Source of the DNA: Granulicatella sp963521405
GTDB taxonomy: Bacteria > Bacillota > Bacilli > Lactobacillales > Aerococcaceae
DNA length: 64,000 bases
Reading direction: 5' to 3'
Assembly: GCA_963521405.1 (NCBI GenBank)
Contig: CAUQUY010000001.1
Location: forward strand, 62,001-126,000
Shown here: piece by piece, positions 7,324-16,042 of the stretch
How the letters are laid out: each line of letters begins with the position of its first letter
Numbering within the stretch: position 1 is the first letter of the stretch
Notes under the pieces: model-generated
Told to the model about the DNA's origin: nothing
The model's input: the letters and a program-made list of their open reading frames with translations, nothing else
The model's database searches: none
Made by a program: the position numbers and the translations under genes

Positions 7324-8037
7324 CTATAACGGCTTCTTCAATGGAAGACCTGGTTTTCTTGGATACTTATTCGGTGTTTCCTTCGTCTTTAAAATCGTGA
7401 CAACGTGACGGTTCCCGCCTTCATATGGCAAGTCGAAAGAGACATCTCCTTCTACTTTCCCGCCAAGAATTGCGATGGCTTTTTTCGCTTCTTCCAACTC
7501 CACTTCCGTATGCGCTGCTTTTAACGCGAGGAAATACCCCTGTTTTTTCACGAGTGGCATGCAAAATTCGCTCAATACACTAAGTTTGGCAACGGCACGA
7601 GCAGTCACCACATCAAACGACGCACGGAAATCTTTATTTTGCCCAAAGGTTTCAGCGCGGTCATGGAAACACTGCACGTCTTTTAACCCAAGCGTCTCCA
7701 CTAATGTATTCAAGAAGGTAATGCGTTTATTCAACGAATCCACAATCGTCACCTTCAAGTCTGGAAAGACGATTTTTAGCGGAATACTTGGAAATCCTGC
7801 ACCCGCACCCACGTCGCAAAGCGTTTGGTCCGTCAATTCATGGTGGAATCCAAGCGCCAATGAATCATAGAAATGCTTCAAATACACGCCCTCTTCATCC
7901 GTAATCGCCGTCAAGTTCATCTTCTCATTCCATTCCACTAATAGATGGAAATATTGGTCGAACTGCTTCTTTTGCACATCTGATAATGTAATCCCATGCA
8001 CTTCTTGGAGTCTTTGATAAAATTCTTCTGGTTTCAT
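7324..8037 (-). CDS. rsmG: 16S rRNA (guanine-N7) methyltransferase RsmG
   Basis: The 237-residue protein has the GidB fold: LCDVGAGAGFPSIPLKIVFP (SAM-binding motif I, about residues 68-87), then VTIVDSLNKRITFLNTL (motif II) and VVTARAVAKLSVL. RsmG methylates G527 of 16S rRNA (E. coli numbering) using S-adenosylmethionine. It follows mnmG by 10 bp in the classical mnmG-rsmG order, with ribosome site AAGGAGGCGCGT. Confidence 0.96.
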   Translation of the reverse strand: MKPEEFYQRLQEVHGITLSDVQKKQFDQYFHLLVEWNEKMNLTAITDEEGVYLKHFYDSLALGFHHELTDQTLCDVGAGAGFPSIPLKIVFPDLKVTIVDSLNKRITFLNTLVETLGLKDVQCFHDRAETFGQNKDFRASFDVVTARAVAKLSVLSEFCMPLVKKQGYFLALKAAHTEVELEEAKKAIAILGGKVEGDVSFDLPYEGGNRHVVTILKTKETPNKYPRKPGLPLKKPL

Positions 8038-8047
8038 ACGCGCCTCC

Positions 8048-9946
8048 TTATTCTTGCACTTTAGCGATCTTGCCTTGCTCGATATAGACCATCAAGATCG
8101 ATACGTCTGCTGGGTTCACCCCGCTAATACGGCTCGCTTGTGCAATTGTTTCTGGTTGAATCAATTTCAAACGTTGACGCGCTTCTGTCGCAAGACCATT
8201 AATCGCATCATAGTCGATATTGGCTGGAATACGTTTGGCTTCCATACGTTTTAATTTCTCCACTTTTTCAATCGCTTTGGCAATATAGCCTTCGTATTTA
8301 ATCGAGATTTCTACTTGTTCTTTCACTTCACGAGAGACTTCTACCGTTTCACCGGCAAAACCTACTAATTCGTCATAGCTTAATTCTGGACGTTTCAACA
8401 AATCGCTTAGAAGGATGCCGTCTTTCAATTCCGCAGACTCTTTTTCAGCCAAGAACGCTTGTAATTCAGCAGTTGGCTTCAAGCGAATCGATTGCATGCG
8501 TTTAATTTCGGCTTTAATCGCTTCTTGTTTTGCTTGGAAGGCGGCATAACGTTCGTCGTCAATCAGTCCCAGTTCGCGTCCTTTTTCTGTTAAACGTAAA
8601 TCTGCATTGTCATGACGAAGTAAGAGACGATATTCCGCACGAGAGGTCAATAGACGGTAAGGTTCTGTCGTTCCTTTTGTGACCAAATCATCCACCAATA
8701 CGCCGATATACGCATCGCTTCGGCCAAGAATAAATGGCTCTTCTCCGCGAATCTTACGCACGGCATTAATCCCAGCGTAGAGCCCTTGCCCCGCTGCTTC
8801 TTCATATCCACTCGTACCGTTCATTTGTCCGGCAGTGAATAGGTTTTGGATAAGTTTTGTTTCAAATGTATTCTTCAATTGGTGTGGCACGACCACATCG
8901 TACTCGATGGCGTAACCCGTACGCATCATCTCCGCATTTTCCAACCCTTCCACGCTACGAATCATCTTGATTTGCACGTCTTCTGGAAGCGAAGTCGACA
9001 ACCCTTGAATATACACTTCCTCCGTATTTTCCCCTTCTGGCTCTAAGAAAATTTGGTGACGAGGCTTATCGCTGAAACGAACAATTTTATCTTCAATCGA
9101 TGGGCAGTAACGCGCGCCGACCCCTTCGACAATCCCTGTAAACATCGGTGCACGGTGTAAGTTCTCACGAATCGTTTCATGAGTCCCTTCGTTCGTATAC
9201 GTTAACCAGCAAGGAATTTGGTCGTAGCGGTAGTCTTCGTCTTTGGATGTAAAACTAAATAAGTTTGGTGTGTCATCCCCTGGTTGAATTTCTGTTTTAC
9301 TATAATCAATCGATGAGCCTTTGACACGTGGCGGAGTTCCTGTTTTGAAACGCGCCAATTCGAAGCCTAATTCGAGTAAGTTCTCTGATAATTTAATCGA
9401 TGGTTGTGAATTATTGGCACCTGATGAATATTTCAATTCCCCGATAATAATTTGACCACGAGAAGACGTTCCGGCCGTTAAAACAACCGCTTTTGAACGG
9501 TAGATGGCACCTGTATTCGTGATAACCCCTTTACATACGCCGTCTTCCACAATCAATTCTTCCGCAATTCCTTGGCGTAAATCCAAGTTTTCTTGCTTCT
9601 CGATTGTCTTCTTCATTTCTTGCGCGTATAAATGCTTATCCGCTTGCGCACGTAAGGCACGTACTGCAGGGCCTTTCCCAGTGTTCAGCATACGCATTTG
9701 AATATACGTTTTGTCGATGTTGCGACCCATCTCGCCCCCAAGAGCGTCGATTTCACGCACCACAACCCCTTTGGCAGGTCCGCCTACAGATGGGTTACAT
9801 GGCATGAAGGCCACCATTTCTAAGTTCATTGTCAGTAATAATGTTTTTGCGCCCATACGTGCACTTGCTAGCGCCGCTTCACTGCCGGCATGTCCTGCAC
9901 CGACGACAACTACATCATAATTTCCAGCTTCGTAAGTTGTTACCAT
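8048..9946 (-). CDS. mnmG: tRNA uridine-5-carboxymethylaminomethyl modification enzyme MnmG
   Basis: The 632-residue protein begins with the FAD-binding motif VVVVGAGHAGSEAAL (residues 12-26), carries PCNPSVGGPAKG (residues about 50-61) and the ASRAEYRLLLRHDNADLRLTEKG segment of GidA, and ends with the helical C-terminal domain that contacts MnmE. With MnmE it installs the cmnm5 group on U34 of several tRNAs. I chose ATG 9946, which follows AAAGGAGAGACT; the frame is open 9 codons further without a better site. Here a NUDIX gene separates mnmG from mnmE, which are often adjacent. Confidence 0.97.
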   Translation of the reverse strand: MVTTYEAGNYDVVVVGAGHAGSEAALASARMGAKTLLLTMNLEMVAFMPCNPSVGGPAKGVVVREIDALGGEMGRNIDKTYIQMRMLNTGKGPAVRALRAQADKHLYAQEMKKTIEKQENLDLRQGIAEELIVEDGVCKGVITNTGAIYRSKAVVLTAGTSSRGQIIIGELKYSSGANNSQPSIKLSENLLELGFELARFKTGTPPRVKGSSIDYSKTEIQPGDDTPNLFSFTSKDEDYRYDQIPCWLTYTNEGTHETIRENLHRAPMFTGIVEGVGARYCPSIEDKIVRFSDKPRHQIFLEPEGENTEEVYIQGLSTSLPEDVQIKMIRSVEGLENAEMMRTGYAIEYDVVVPHQLKNTFETKLIQNLFTAGQMNGTSGYEEAAGQGLYAGINAVRKIRGEEPFILGRSDAYIGVLVDDLVTKGTTEPYRLLTSRAEYRLLLRHDNADLRLTEKGRELGLIDDERYAAFQAKQEAIKAEIKRMQSIRLKPTAELQAFLAEKESAELKDGILLSDLLKRPELSYDELVGFAGETVEVSREVKEQVEISIKYEGYIAKAIEKVEKLKRMEAKRIPANIDYDAINGLATEARQRLKLIQPETIAQASRISGVNPADVSILMVYIEQGKIAKVQE

Positions 9947-9956
9947 AGTCTCTCCT

Positions 9957-10433
9957 TTACTTTCTTTCTCCATAAAATTCTACTTTGTGACTAACATATT
10001 CGCCTGCTTCATAGATGAATTTCGCAGAAAAGAACGGCTCATTCCCTAAAATCCACTCTAGAAAAATGCGGTCCCCTTCCCAAGAAGGTTTACTTAGGAT
10101 TTCATCATACGGAACCCATTCCAGCGTTCCTTCTGGCGAATCAATCAACTCTCCTGAAAACTCCGTCACACGAAACACATACGTATACCAATCGTGCCCT
10201 GGGGTAAATTCCGGGAAGGTGATGATTCCTTTCATCTCCATCTTCGTAGCCTGCAGTCCTGTTTCTTCAAAAATCTCACGCACGGCACATTCTTCCGGAG
10301 TCTCTGTTGCTTCGAGTTTGCCACCAACGCCAATGTACTTACCCTCATGGACATCGTTTGGCTTCTTGTTGCGTAATAACAGTAAAAATTCTTTGCCATT
10401 ATCGATATAGCAGATTGTTGCTAGCTTCGTCAT
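9957..10433 (-). CDS. NUDIX hydrolase (MutT-like, 8-oxo-dGTP diphosphatase type)
   Basis: The 158-residue protein contains a full Nudix box at about residues 38-60 (GGKLEATETPEECAVREI then FEETGL) with the catalytic Glu residues. The N-terminal TKLATICYIDNGKEFLLLLRNKK matches MutT-type nucleotide-pool sanitisers, which hydrolyse oxidised dGTP or related nucleoside diphosphates. I chose the ATG at 10433 because CAAGGAGGA is 8 bases upstream; the ATG at 10439 is too close to it. The stop lies 10 bp before mnmG, so it is probably transcribed with mnmG-rsmG. Confidence 0.9.
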   Translation of the reverse strand: MTKLATICYIDNGKEFLLLLRNKKPNDVHEGKYIGVGGKLEATETPEECAVREIFEETGLQATKMEMKGIITFPEFTPGHDWYTYVFRVTEFSGELIDSPEGTLEWVPYDEILSKPSWEGDRIFLEWILGNEPFFSAKFIYEAGEYVSHKVEFYGERK

Positions 10434-10521
10434 CAGCATTTCCTCCTTGTGCCTTTCGTTGAAAGAGTTATAACTCCAATTCTTTACGGAAGCGCCTGAT
10501 CCTTGGGAACATCACAGCGCT

Positions 10522-10552
10522 CGAACGAGGAGCGTTCACTCGTTCTTTTTTT
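10522..10552 (+). terminator. Plus-strand terminator-like hairpin with no obvious upstream gene
   Basis: The stem GAACGAG / CTCGTTC is followed by TTTTTTTC on the plus strand. All flanking genes are on the minus strand, so the transcript it would end is not evident. A second hairpin (AGCGC ... GCGCT, 10492-10522) lies directly before it. A 13-base match to the neighbouring structured element (AATTCTTTACGGA, about 10479) also lies upstream. Confidence 0.45.
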
Positions 10553-10564
10553 CTGTCTTAGCTT

Positions 10565-10758
10565 AGAGATAAAACGGAAATTCTTTCGGATTCTATATTA
10601 GCAGTAATGGGGAATAGCAACCAATGTGAATTACTGACTCTAGGGTGTACCCCGTAGAGTCAGTTTGAAGCTTGGTAGGAATTGAGACGTAAGGCTCAAT
10701 CCGATGCCCCATTACCGCTACTATGAAGATATCCGTAAAGAATTGAAGTTTAATCTCT
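10565..10758 (+). repeat. Structured repeat element, copy A (full)
   Basis: A 194-bp element between mnmE and the NUDIX gene. The outer arms AGAGAT / ATCTCT and AATTCTTT / AAAGAATT enclose a long stem (ATTAGCAGTAATGGGG with CCCCATTACCGCTACTAT). The interior has conserved single strands AACCAATGTGAATTAC and GTTTGAAGCTTGGTAGGA around two hairpins: TGACTCTAGGG / CCCGTAGAGTCA and ATTGAG / CTCAAT. CCAA can pair with TTGG. Its right arm reaches the last base of the mnmE stop codon. Other copies are at 42802 (B), 24833 (C), 54042 (D) and 54316 (E), with a solo arm at 40484. Confidence 0.85.
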
Positions 10759-12146
10759 TATTTCCCTAAACAGAACTGGCTGAACAATTGTGTTAACAGC
10801 TCGTCTTGAACAGTGTCGCCTGTGATTTCGCCCAAGAGATCCCAAGCGCGGGTAAAATCGATCTGGATTAAATCGACGGGCATGCCCATATCGACCCCGT
10901 TCGCCACTTCTTGCAACGCTTGTTCTGCCTTTTCAAGAAGCGCAATATGACGCGTGTTCGATAAGTACGTTGCGTCGCGCTCGTTTATTTGCCCTTGGAA
11001 GAAGTAATCGGCAATCTTTTCTTCCAATTGGTCGATGCCCTCTTTCTTCAGCATTGACGTTGTGACAATTTCGCTGTCTGTCGCGAATTCTTTGACCTTG
11101 TCCATGTCGATTTTCGTTGGTAGGTCTGTCTTATTTAATAAAATAATGCGTTTGAAGTCTTTCGTTTGTTCTAATAAGCGGAGGTCTTCGTCCATCAACT
11201 CTTCGCTTTGATTTAAAATCAAGAGCACGAAATCCGCTTCGTTTAACGCTTTACGGCTTCGTTCTACCCCGATACGTTCAACGACGTCATCTGTTTCACG
11301 AATTCCCGCCGTATCAATCAATTGAAGTGGCACGCCACGAACATTCACGTACTCTTCGATGGTGTCACGAGTCGTTCCCGCGATATCCGTTACGATGGCT
11401 TTTTCTTCTCGTAATAACACGTTCAACAGACTCGATTTCCCTACGTTTGGACGTCCAACGATAGCTGTCTTCAATCCGTCACGCAAGATTTTCCCTTGGC
11501 TTGCCGTGTTTAGCAATGCGCGAATGCCTTGTGAGACTTGCTGCGTCTTCTCGCGCAACAGTTGCAAGGTCATTTCTTCCACGTCGTCGTATTCTGGATA
11601 GTCGATATTTACTTCCACTTGCGCTAAGGTGTTTAAGATTTCTTGTCGTAAATTTTGAATTAACTTCGAGAGTTCTCCGTCGAGTTGGCGCATCGCCATT
11701 TGCATCGATTTATCCGTTTTCGCACGAATCAAATCCATCACGGCTTCTGCTTGTGACAAGTCAATACGTCCATTCAAGAAGGCGCGTTTTGTAAATTCAC
11801 CAGGCTCGGCCAGGCGTGCTCCCATGCGAAGAACGAGTTGTAAGATGCGATTAATCGCCACAATCCCACCGTGACAGTTGATTTCCACAACGTCCTCACG
11901 CGTAAAAGTCTTCGGCGCGCGAAGTACCGTAACCATCACTTCATCAATCACTTCATCGTTCTTTGGATCCGCGATATGCCCATAGTGAATCGTATGACTT
12001 GGCTGTTCTTTTAATCGTTTTTCATTCAATCGATACACTTCGTCGGCAATGCGAATCGCATCCTCCCCACTAATACGAACAATCCCGATAGCCCCTTCTC
12101 CAGGCGCCGTTGAAATCGCCGCAATGGTATCAAATTCTGTCTGCAT
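10758..12146 (-). CDS. mnmE: tRNA modification GTPase MnmE
   Basis: The 462-residue protein has the N-terminal tetrahydrofolate-binding domain (TIAAISTAPGEGAIGIVRISG), a helical domain, and an inserted GTPase domain with G1 GRPNVGKSS (near residue 225), DTAG, and NKTD. It ends in the invariant CLGK tail carrying the catalytic cysteine. MnmE works with MnmG on U34 of tRNA and is potassium-activated. I chose the ATG at 12146, which matches the normal family N-terminus (MQTEFDTIAAIST) and follows AGTGAGGG. A terminator-like hairpin sits in its leader, and structured element A abuts its stop. Confidence 0.97.
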   Translation of the reverse strand: MQTEFDTIAAISTAPGEGAIGIVRISGEDAIRIADEVYRLNEKRLKEQPSHTIHYGHIADPKNDEVIDEVMVTVLRAPKTFTREDVVEINCHGGIVAINRILQLVLRMGARLAEPGEFTKRAFLNGRIDLSQAEAVMDLIRAKTDKSMQMAMRQLDGELSKLIQNLRQEILNTLAQVEVNIDYPEYDDVEEMTLQLLREKTQQVSQGIRALLNTASQGKILRDGLKTAIVGRPNVGKSSLLNVLLREEKAIVTDIAGTTRDTIEEYVNVRGVPLQLIDTAGIRETDDVVERIGVERSRKALNEADFVLLILNQSEELMDEDLRLLEQTKDFKRIILLNKTDLPTKIDMDKVKEFATDSEIVTTSMLKKEGIDQLEEKIADYFFQGQINERDATYLSNTRHIALLEKAEQALQEVANGVDMGMPVDLIQIDFTRAWDLLGEITGDTVQDELLTQLFSQFCLGK

Positions 12147-12173
12147 ACTATCCCTCACTTCCGTTTCATTGCA

Positions 12174-12224
12174 CAAAAAAAGTGCACACTCCACCCCTTC
12201 CTCTTCTAGGGTGGCTCGCACTTT
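12174..12224 (-). promoter_or_regulatory. Terminator-like attenuator hairpin in the mnmE leader
   Basis: On the minus strand the stem AAGTGCGAGCCACCC / GGGGTGGAGTGTGCACTT (with mismatches) is followed by TTTTTTT, about 30 bp before the mnmE start. A TATAAT box lies upstream (minus strand, 12251-12256), so the hairpin is inside the probable leader rather than at the end of another gene; the upstream gene is divergent. This arrangement suggests transcription attenuation, with the controlling signal unknown. Confidence 0.55.
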
Positions 12225-12346
12225 GACTGCTAACCGATATTCTCAAAGAGATTATACACTATTTTCCTTAGAATTCATAGGCAGAAAGATAGATTGGATA
12301 AATTCCCAGCGTTTTTTATTTTCTTTGTAAAATTCTATACTTCTCG

Positions 12347-12375
12347 TTGCACTCTTTCTCAAAACAAGATACAAT
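12347..12375 (+). promoter_or_regulatory. Promoter of the aminotransferase gene
   Basis: TTGCAC (-35) and TACAAT (-10) are separated by 17 bp, 28 bp before the start codon. Confidence 0.7.
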
Positions 12376-12403
12376 TTCCCTATGAATAAAAAGGAGGATT
12401 CCT

Positions 12404-13570
12404 ATGACAGTAGAACATCCATTTAACAAAATCGTAGAAGGCATTGGAGTTTCTGATATTCGTCAATTCGACGCAGAAGTTTCTTCGATTCCTGGCATTA
12501 TCAAATTAACTCTTGGAGAACCAAACTTTGACACACCTGAGCATATTAAAGAGGCGGCTATCCAAGCGATTAAAGACAACCACTCTCACTACACACCAAA
12601 CTCAGGGATTCCTGAACTGAGACAAGCTGCGGCTGAGTATTACAACAAGAAATTTAATTTCAATTACACTGGAGACCAAGTCATCACAACCATCGGAGCC
12701 ACAGAAGGGATTGCGGCAAGCTTACAAGCCATCTTAAACCCTGGAGACACAGTCATCGTGCCAACACCAGTCTTCCCTCTCTACTTGCCAATCACATTGG
12801 TAAACCAAGGGAACTTCATTACGGTGGACACAAGTAACGACGGCTTTGTTTTAACAGCGGATAAATTACGCGAAACCATCGAAGCAAACCCAGATAAAAA
12901 CTTCAAAGCGGTGGTTCTTGTATACCCAAGTAACCCGACAGGTGTAACTTACTCTAAAGAACAATTAGAAGACTTAGCCGAAGTGATTAAAGAGCACCAA
13001 CTATGGGCGCTTTGCGATGAAGTCTACGCAGAATTAACATACGACAAGACTCACTACTCTCTTGCGAACATCTTGCCTGAACAAACGATTGTCATCACTG
13101 GTTTATCAAAATCACACGCAATGACAGGATGGCGTATCGGATTCATCTTAGGTCCAACACACTTCATGAACGAAGTCGTAAAAACTCACCAATACATGGT
13201 GACAGCTCCAACAAGCTTTGCGCAATACGGAGCGCTTGCGGCGATGTTACACGGCCAAGATGACTGCGCGAAAATGATGGTGGAATATAGCGAACGTCGT
13301 GACTATCTTGCGGCTGAGTTGAAGAAACTTGGCTTCGAAGTAGCAAGTCCTGACGGTGCATTCTACTTATTCGCGAAAATTCCTGCAAAATGCGGTACTG
13401 ACTCATGGGCATTCGTTCGTGATCTTGCGCCAAAAGCAAAAGTAGCGCTTATCCCAGGGGTATCTTTCGGACCTGGTGGCGAAAGCTATGTTCGTTTCAG
13501 TTACGCTGCTTCAATGGAAAACTTAAAAGAAGTTGTCGCTCGTTTAACAACTTACTTAGCAAACATCTAA
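12404..13570 (+). CDS. Pyridoxal-phosphate-dependent aminotransferase, class I/II
   Basis: The 388-residue protein has the fold type I signature: NPTGVTYSKEQLEDLAEV near residue 180, CDEVYAELTYD, and the PLP-binding lysine in GLSKSHAMTGWRIGF (about residue 230). The ligand-binding Arg is in SYVRFSYAAS near the C-terminus. The length and sequence fit the PatA/AraT-like group, which transaminates aromatic amino acids or N-acetyl-diaminopimelate; the exact substrate is not readable. The ribosome site is AAAAAGGAGGATTCCT. It is monocistronic, with its own promoter and terminator. Confidence 0.9.
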   Translation: MTVEHPFNKIVEGIGVSDIRQFDAEVSSIPGIIKLTLGEPNFDTPEHIKEAAIQAIKDNHSHYTPNSGIPELRQAAAEYYNKKFNFNYTGDQVITTIGATEGIAASLQAILNPGDTVIVPTPVFPLYLPITLVNQGNFITVDTSNDGFVLTADKLRETIEANPDKNFKAVVLVYPSNPTGVTYSKEQLEDLAEVIKEHQLWALCDEVYAELTYDKTHYSLANILPEQTIVITGLSKSHAMTGWRIGFILGPTHFMNEVVKTHQYMVTAPTSFAQYGALAAMLHGQDDCAKMMVEYSERRDYLAAELKKLGFEVASPDGAFYLFAKIPAKCGTDSWAFVRDLAPKAKVALIPGVSFGPGGESYVRFSYAASMENLKEVVARLTTYLANI

Positions 13571-13584
13571 AAATTTGAGAGGCA

Positions 13585-13623
13585 GAACATTCATTACCAA
13601 ATATGGTAATGAATGTTCTTTTC
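13585..13623. terminator. Intrinsic terminator after the aminotransferase
   Basis: The stem AGAACATTCATTACC / GGTAATGAATGTTCT is followed by TTTTC. Confidence 0.85.
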
Positions 13624-13639
13624 ATTGCCCAAACTCATA

Positions 13640-13668
13640 TTGTAATAGAGAATTCTTTTTGATAAAAT
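13640..13668 (+). promoter_or_regulatory. Promoter of the EcsC-like pseudogene
   Basis: TTGTAA and TAAAAT are separated by 17 bp, about 50 bp before the ATG at 13719. Confidence 0.65.
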
Positions 13669-13718
13669 GTGGGCAAATAGCGCAAAAAACACGTCAGAAG
13701 AAGAAAGTTGGGAGAAAA

Positions 13719-14536
13719 ATGGGTAATAAATCAGAAGATTTAAATCAATTAGTGTTATCAACCTTATCAAAAACGACAAAACTACCTTTTGTGAAGGTTA
13801 GTCGTGAGGAATTTCTTAGAAAGGAATTTAAAGGAAGCGAATATTTAGATATCATTCTAAAAAATGGACCGCATTCCGTTTTTACGCCGGAAGCTTTACG
13901 AAAATTATTAATGACACTACGAAGAAAACAGCCTTCACGTCTTTTGTGGCTGGATTACCTGCAAATCCGATTACAGCAACTCTTTCTGGAGGAGCAGATA
14001 TCATTCAGTACTTTGGATTTTCACTTAATCTAGCACAGCAATTGGCTTATCTATTTGGAGAAGATGAGTTATTTACAGGTGAATTTGATGAATTGCCAGA
14101 AGAAGCAAAGGCTCGAATGATTGGTTATTTAGGAATTATGCTCGGTGCAGGTGGGGCGGCAGCCTTGATTACAAAAGTTTCAAAAAATATCGCTGAAAAA
14201 GTCGGTAAGAAAGTCGTTACTACAGCTCTTACAAAGAAAATGTGGTATCCGATTATGAAGAAGATTGCTGCCTTTCTCGGCTGGAAGATTACGAAGATGT
14301 CTGTCCAAAAGACCGTTACAAAGGTCATCCCGGTCATCGGCGGTGTGTTCTCTGGAGGATTGACTTACTACACGTTCAAACCTTCCGCAGAGCGTTTAGC
14401 TAATACCTTTGAAAAGTTATTAAAAGGCGAATTTATCGAAGAAGACGTCTCTATCAATGATCTGTCGGATGATTTTAAAGAGTACTTAGAATCTGATGAA
14501 GCCATCATTGACGGTGAATATACTGAAGTTGAATAA
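13719..14536 (+). pseudogene. EcsC-family-like protein, interrupted by a single-base frameshift
   Basis: Two overlapping frames encode one recognisable protein. The first frame starts at ATG 13719 (GGGAGAAAA site) and reads MGNKSEDLNQL... to FTPEALRK. The second continues IINDTTKKTAFTSFVAGLPANPITA to the stop at 14536. The joint falls at an AAAA run (13901-13904); adding one A would restore a 272-residue protein. The C-terminal part has hydrophobic and amphipathic helices (ADIIQYFGFSLNLAQQLAYLFG, GAGGAAALITKVSKNIAEKVG), as in EcsC-like membrane-associated proteins. The rest is well conserved in reading frame, so the mutation is recent, a sequencing error, or slippage at the A run. A promoter and terminator flank it. 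Confidence 0.75.
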
Positions 14537-14542
14537 CAAATA

Positions 14543-14585
14543 AAAGAGCTAAAATTATCATATATGATAATTTTAGCTCTTTTTC
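14543..14585. terminator. Bidirectional terminator
   Basis: The long perfect stem AAAAGAGCTAAAATTATC / GATAATTTTAGCTCTTTT has a short ATAT loop and serves the pseudogene and the converging msrA. Confidence 0.9.
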
Positions 14586-15107
14586 TTATTTCCAAATACT
14601 GTCGATAAAAGTGTCACGACCTGAAAGTCCGCGGTAACGTTTATAGTGTTCTGGGTCCTTCTTGTAGAAATCTTGATGATATTCTTCTGCAGGATAGAAC
14701 GTGCTTGCAGGCTCGATTTTTGTCACGATATCTTTTTTGAATCGTCCGCTGGCTTGCAAGGCTGCTTTTGAAGCTTCCGCAATCTTTCTTTGTTCTTCTG
14801 AGTGATAGAAGATGACTGGGCGATAGGAATCTCCTCGGTCCACGAATTGTCCCATTGCATCCGTTGGGTCCGTTTGTTGCCAGTAGACTTCTACGAGTTT
14901 TTCATAAGGGAATACTTCTGGGTCGAACGTGATTTGTACGGCCTCTGTATGTCCTGTTGTTCCGCTACATACTTCCTTGTATGTCGGATTTTCTTTGTGG
15001 CCGCCTGTGTATCCTGAGATTACAGACTCGATTCCTGGTTGGCTGTCAAATGGCTTCACCATGCACCAGAAACAACCTCCTGCAAATGTAGCAATTTCTT
15101 TTGCCAT
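14586..15107 (-). CDS. msrA: Peptide-methionine (S)-S-oxide reductase MsrA
   Basis: The 173-residue protein has the catalytic motif GGCFWCMVKPF near residue 10 (active Cys in GCFW) and the conserved GYTGGHKENPTYKEVCSGTTGHTEAVQ segment. It reduces methionine-S-sulfoxide in proteins and free methionine, using thioredoxin. It lies 11 bp after sdaAA on the same strand, with ribosome site TAGGAGGAATACAC, so it is the last gene of the serine dehydratase unit. Confidence 0.96.
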   Translation of the reverse strand: MAKEIATFAGGCFWCMVKPFDSQPGIESVISGYTGGHKENPTYKEVCSGTTGHTEAVQITFDPEVFPYEKLVEVYWQQTDPTDAMGQFVDRGDSYRPVIFYHSEEQRKIAEASKAALQASGRFKKDIVTKIEPASTFYPAEEYHQDFYKKDPEHYKRYRGLSGRDTFIDSIWK

Positions 15108-15118
15108 GTGTATTCCTC

Positions 15119-16021
15119 CTAGTCTTGTTCCGGGTTCAACGAAACATCTTCCCCGAAAATACGCATCTTAATCGCGACACCTGTTCTTGTGCCTGCCAAT
15201 CCACCGAGTCCCGTTTCACGAAGTTCTCGTGGCATTCTTACCCCGATACTGCGCATCGCTTCAATGGTTTCATCGGCTGGAATCACGTTTGTAATGCCTG
15301 CAAGTGCCATATCAGCGGCAATCAACGCATTTCCCGCGCCAATCGCATTTCGCTTCACGCACGGCACTTCTACAAGACCAGCTACAGGGTCACAAACAAG
15401 TCCTAATAAATTCCCAAGCGCTGTCGCAAAGGCTTCGGAACTCTCTTGTGGGGTTCCACCGGCTGCTTCAACGGCTGCGGCTGCGGCCATCGCACTTGCA
15501 CTTCCGACTTCGGCTTGGCATCCACCTGTCGCCCCTGCAATCATCGCGTTATTTGCCACGACCATCCCAAAGGCTGCTGAAGTAAAGAGGAAACGCACTT
15601 GTTGTTCATGGTTCAAGTTCATTGTATCGGCAATCGAGAACACAACGCCGGGCAAGGTTCCACTCGCTCCTGCTGTTGGAGTCGCACACACAAGCCCCAT
15701 TGCAGCATTGACTTCGTTTGTTCCAAGCGCATATTGTACCCCCGCTAGAATACTATCTCCCGACAATGTTTTCCCACGTTCACGATATTTCTTCATCTTC
15801 AACGCGTCGCCACCCGTTAAGCCTGTTGGAGAGAACACTCCCTCTCCTTCCACGCTTCGTTCAACGGCGTTCTTCATCGTTTGTAAGTTTTTTTCCATTT
15901 TCTCCCAGATGTACTCACGACTTTGCTGGGTCATTTCCATTTCCTGTTCAATCATGATTTCCGAAATGGGCTTCTTTTGTTCTGTTGCTAATGCTACCAA
16001 TTCTTTAATGGTCGAAAACAT
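15119..16021 (-). CDS. sdaAA: L-serine dehydratase, iron-sulfur-dependent, alpha subunit
   Basis: The 300-residue protein shows the conserved alpha-subunit pattern SREYIWEKMEKNLQTMKNAVERS, GLVCATPTAGASGTLPGV, TGGCQAEVGSASAMAAAA and GLVCDPVAGLVEVPCVKRN. The cysteines in CATPT, CDPVAG and PCVKRN are the 4Fe-4S ligands. With the beta subunit it deaminates L-serine to pyruvate and ammonia in an oxygen-sensitive reaction. It sits 21 bp downstream of sdaAB, with ribosome site AAGGAAGGAAG. Confidence 0.95.
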   Translation of the reverse strand: MFSTIKELVALATEQKKPISEIMIEQEMEMTQQSREYIWEKMEKNLQTMKNAVERSVEGEGVFSPTGLTGGDALKMKKYRERGKTLSGDSILAGVQYALGTNEVNAAMGLVCATPTAGASGTLPGVVFSIADTMNLNHEQQVRFLFTSAAFGMVVANNAMIAGATGGCQAEVGSASAMAAAAAVEAAGGTPQESSEAFATALGNLLGLVCDPVAGLVEVPCVKRNAIGAGNALIAADMALAGITNVIPADETIEAMRSIGVRMPRELRETGLGGLAGTRTGVAIKMRIFGEDVSLNPEQD

Positions 16022-16042
16022 TGCAAACTTCCTTCCTTATCA

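Noticed and set aside
12181..12224. AGGGTGGCTCGCAC on the plus strand looked like a T-box motif ahead of the aminotransferase
   Set aside because: No specifier stem, no matching terminator with T-run on the plus strand; the hairpin has its T-run on the minus strand ahead of mnmE.
14555..14577. Palindrome ATTATCATATATGATAAT shared with 34342 as a common operator
   Set aside because: At 14543 it is the top part of a clear terminator stem, so sharing with 34342 is probably chance in AT-rich DNA.
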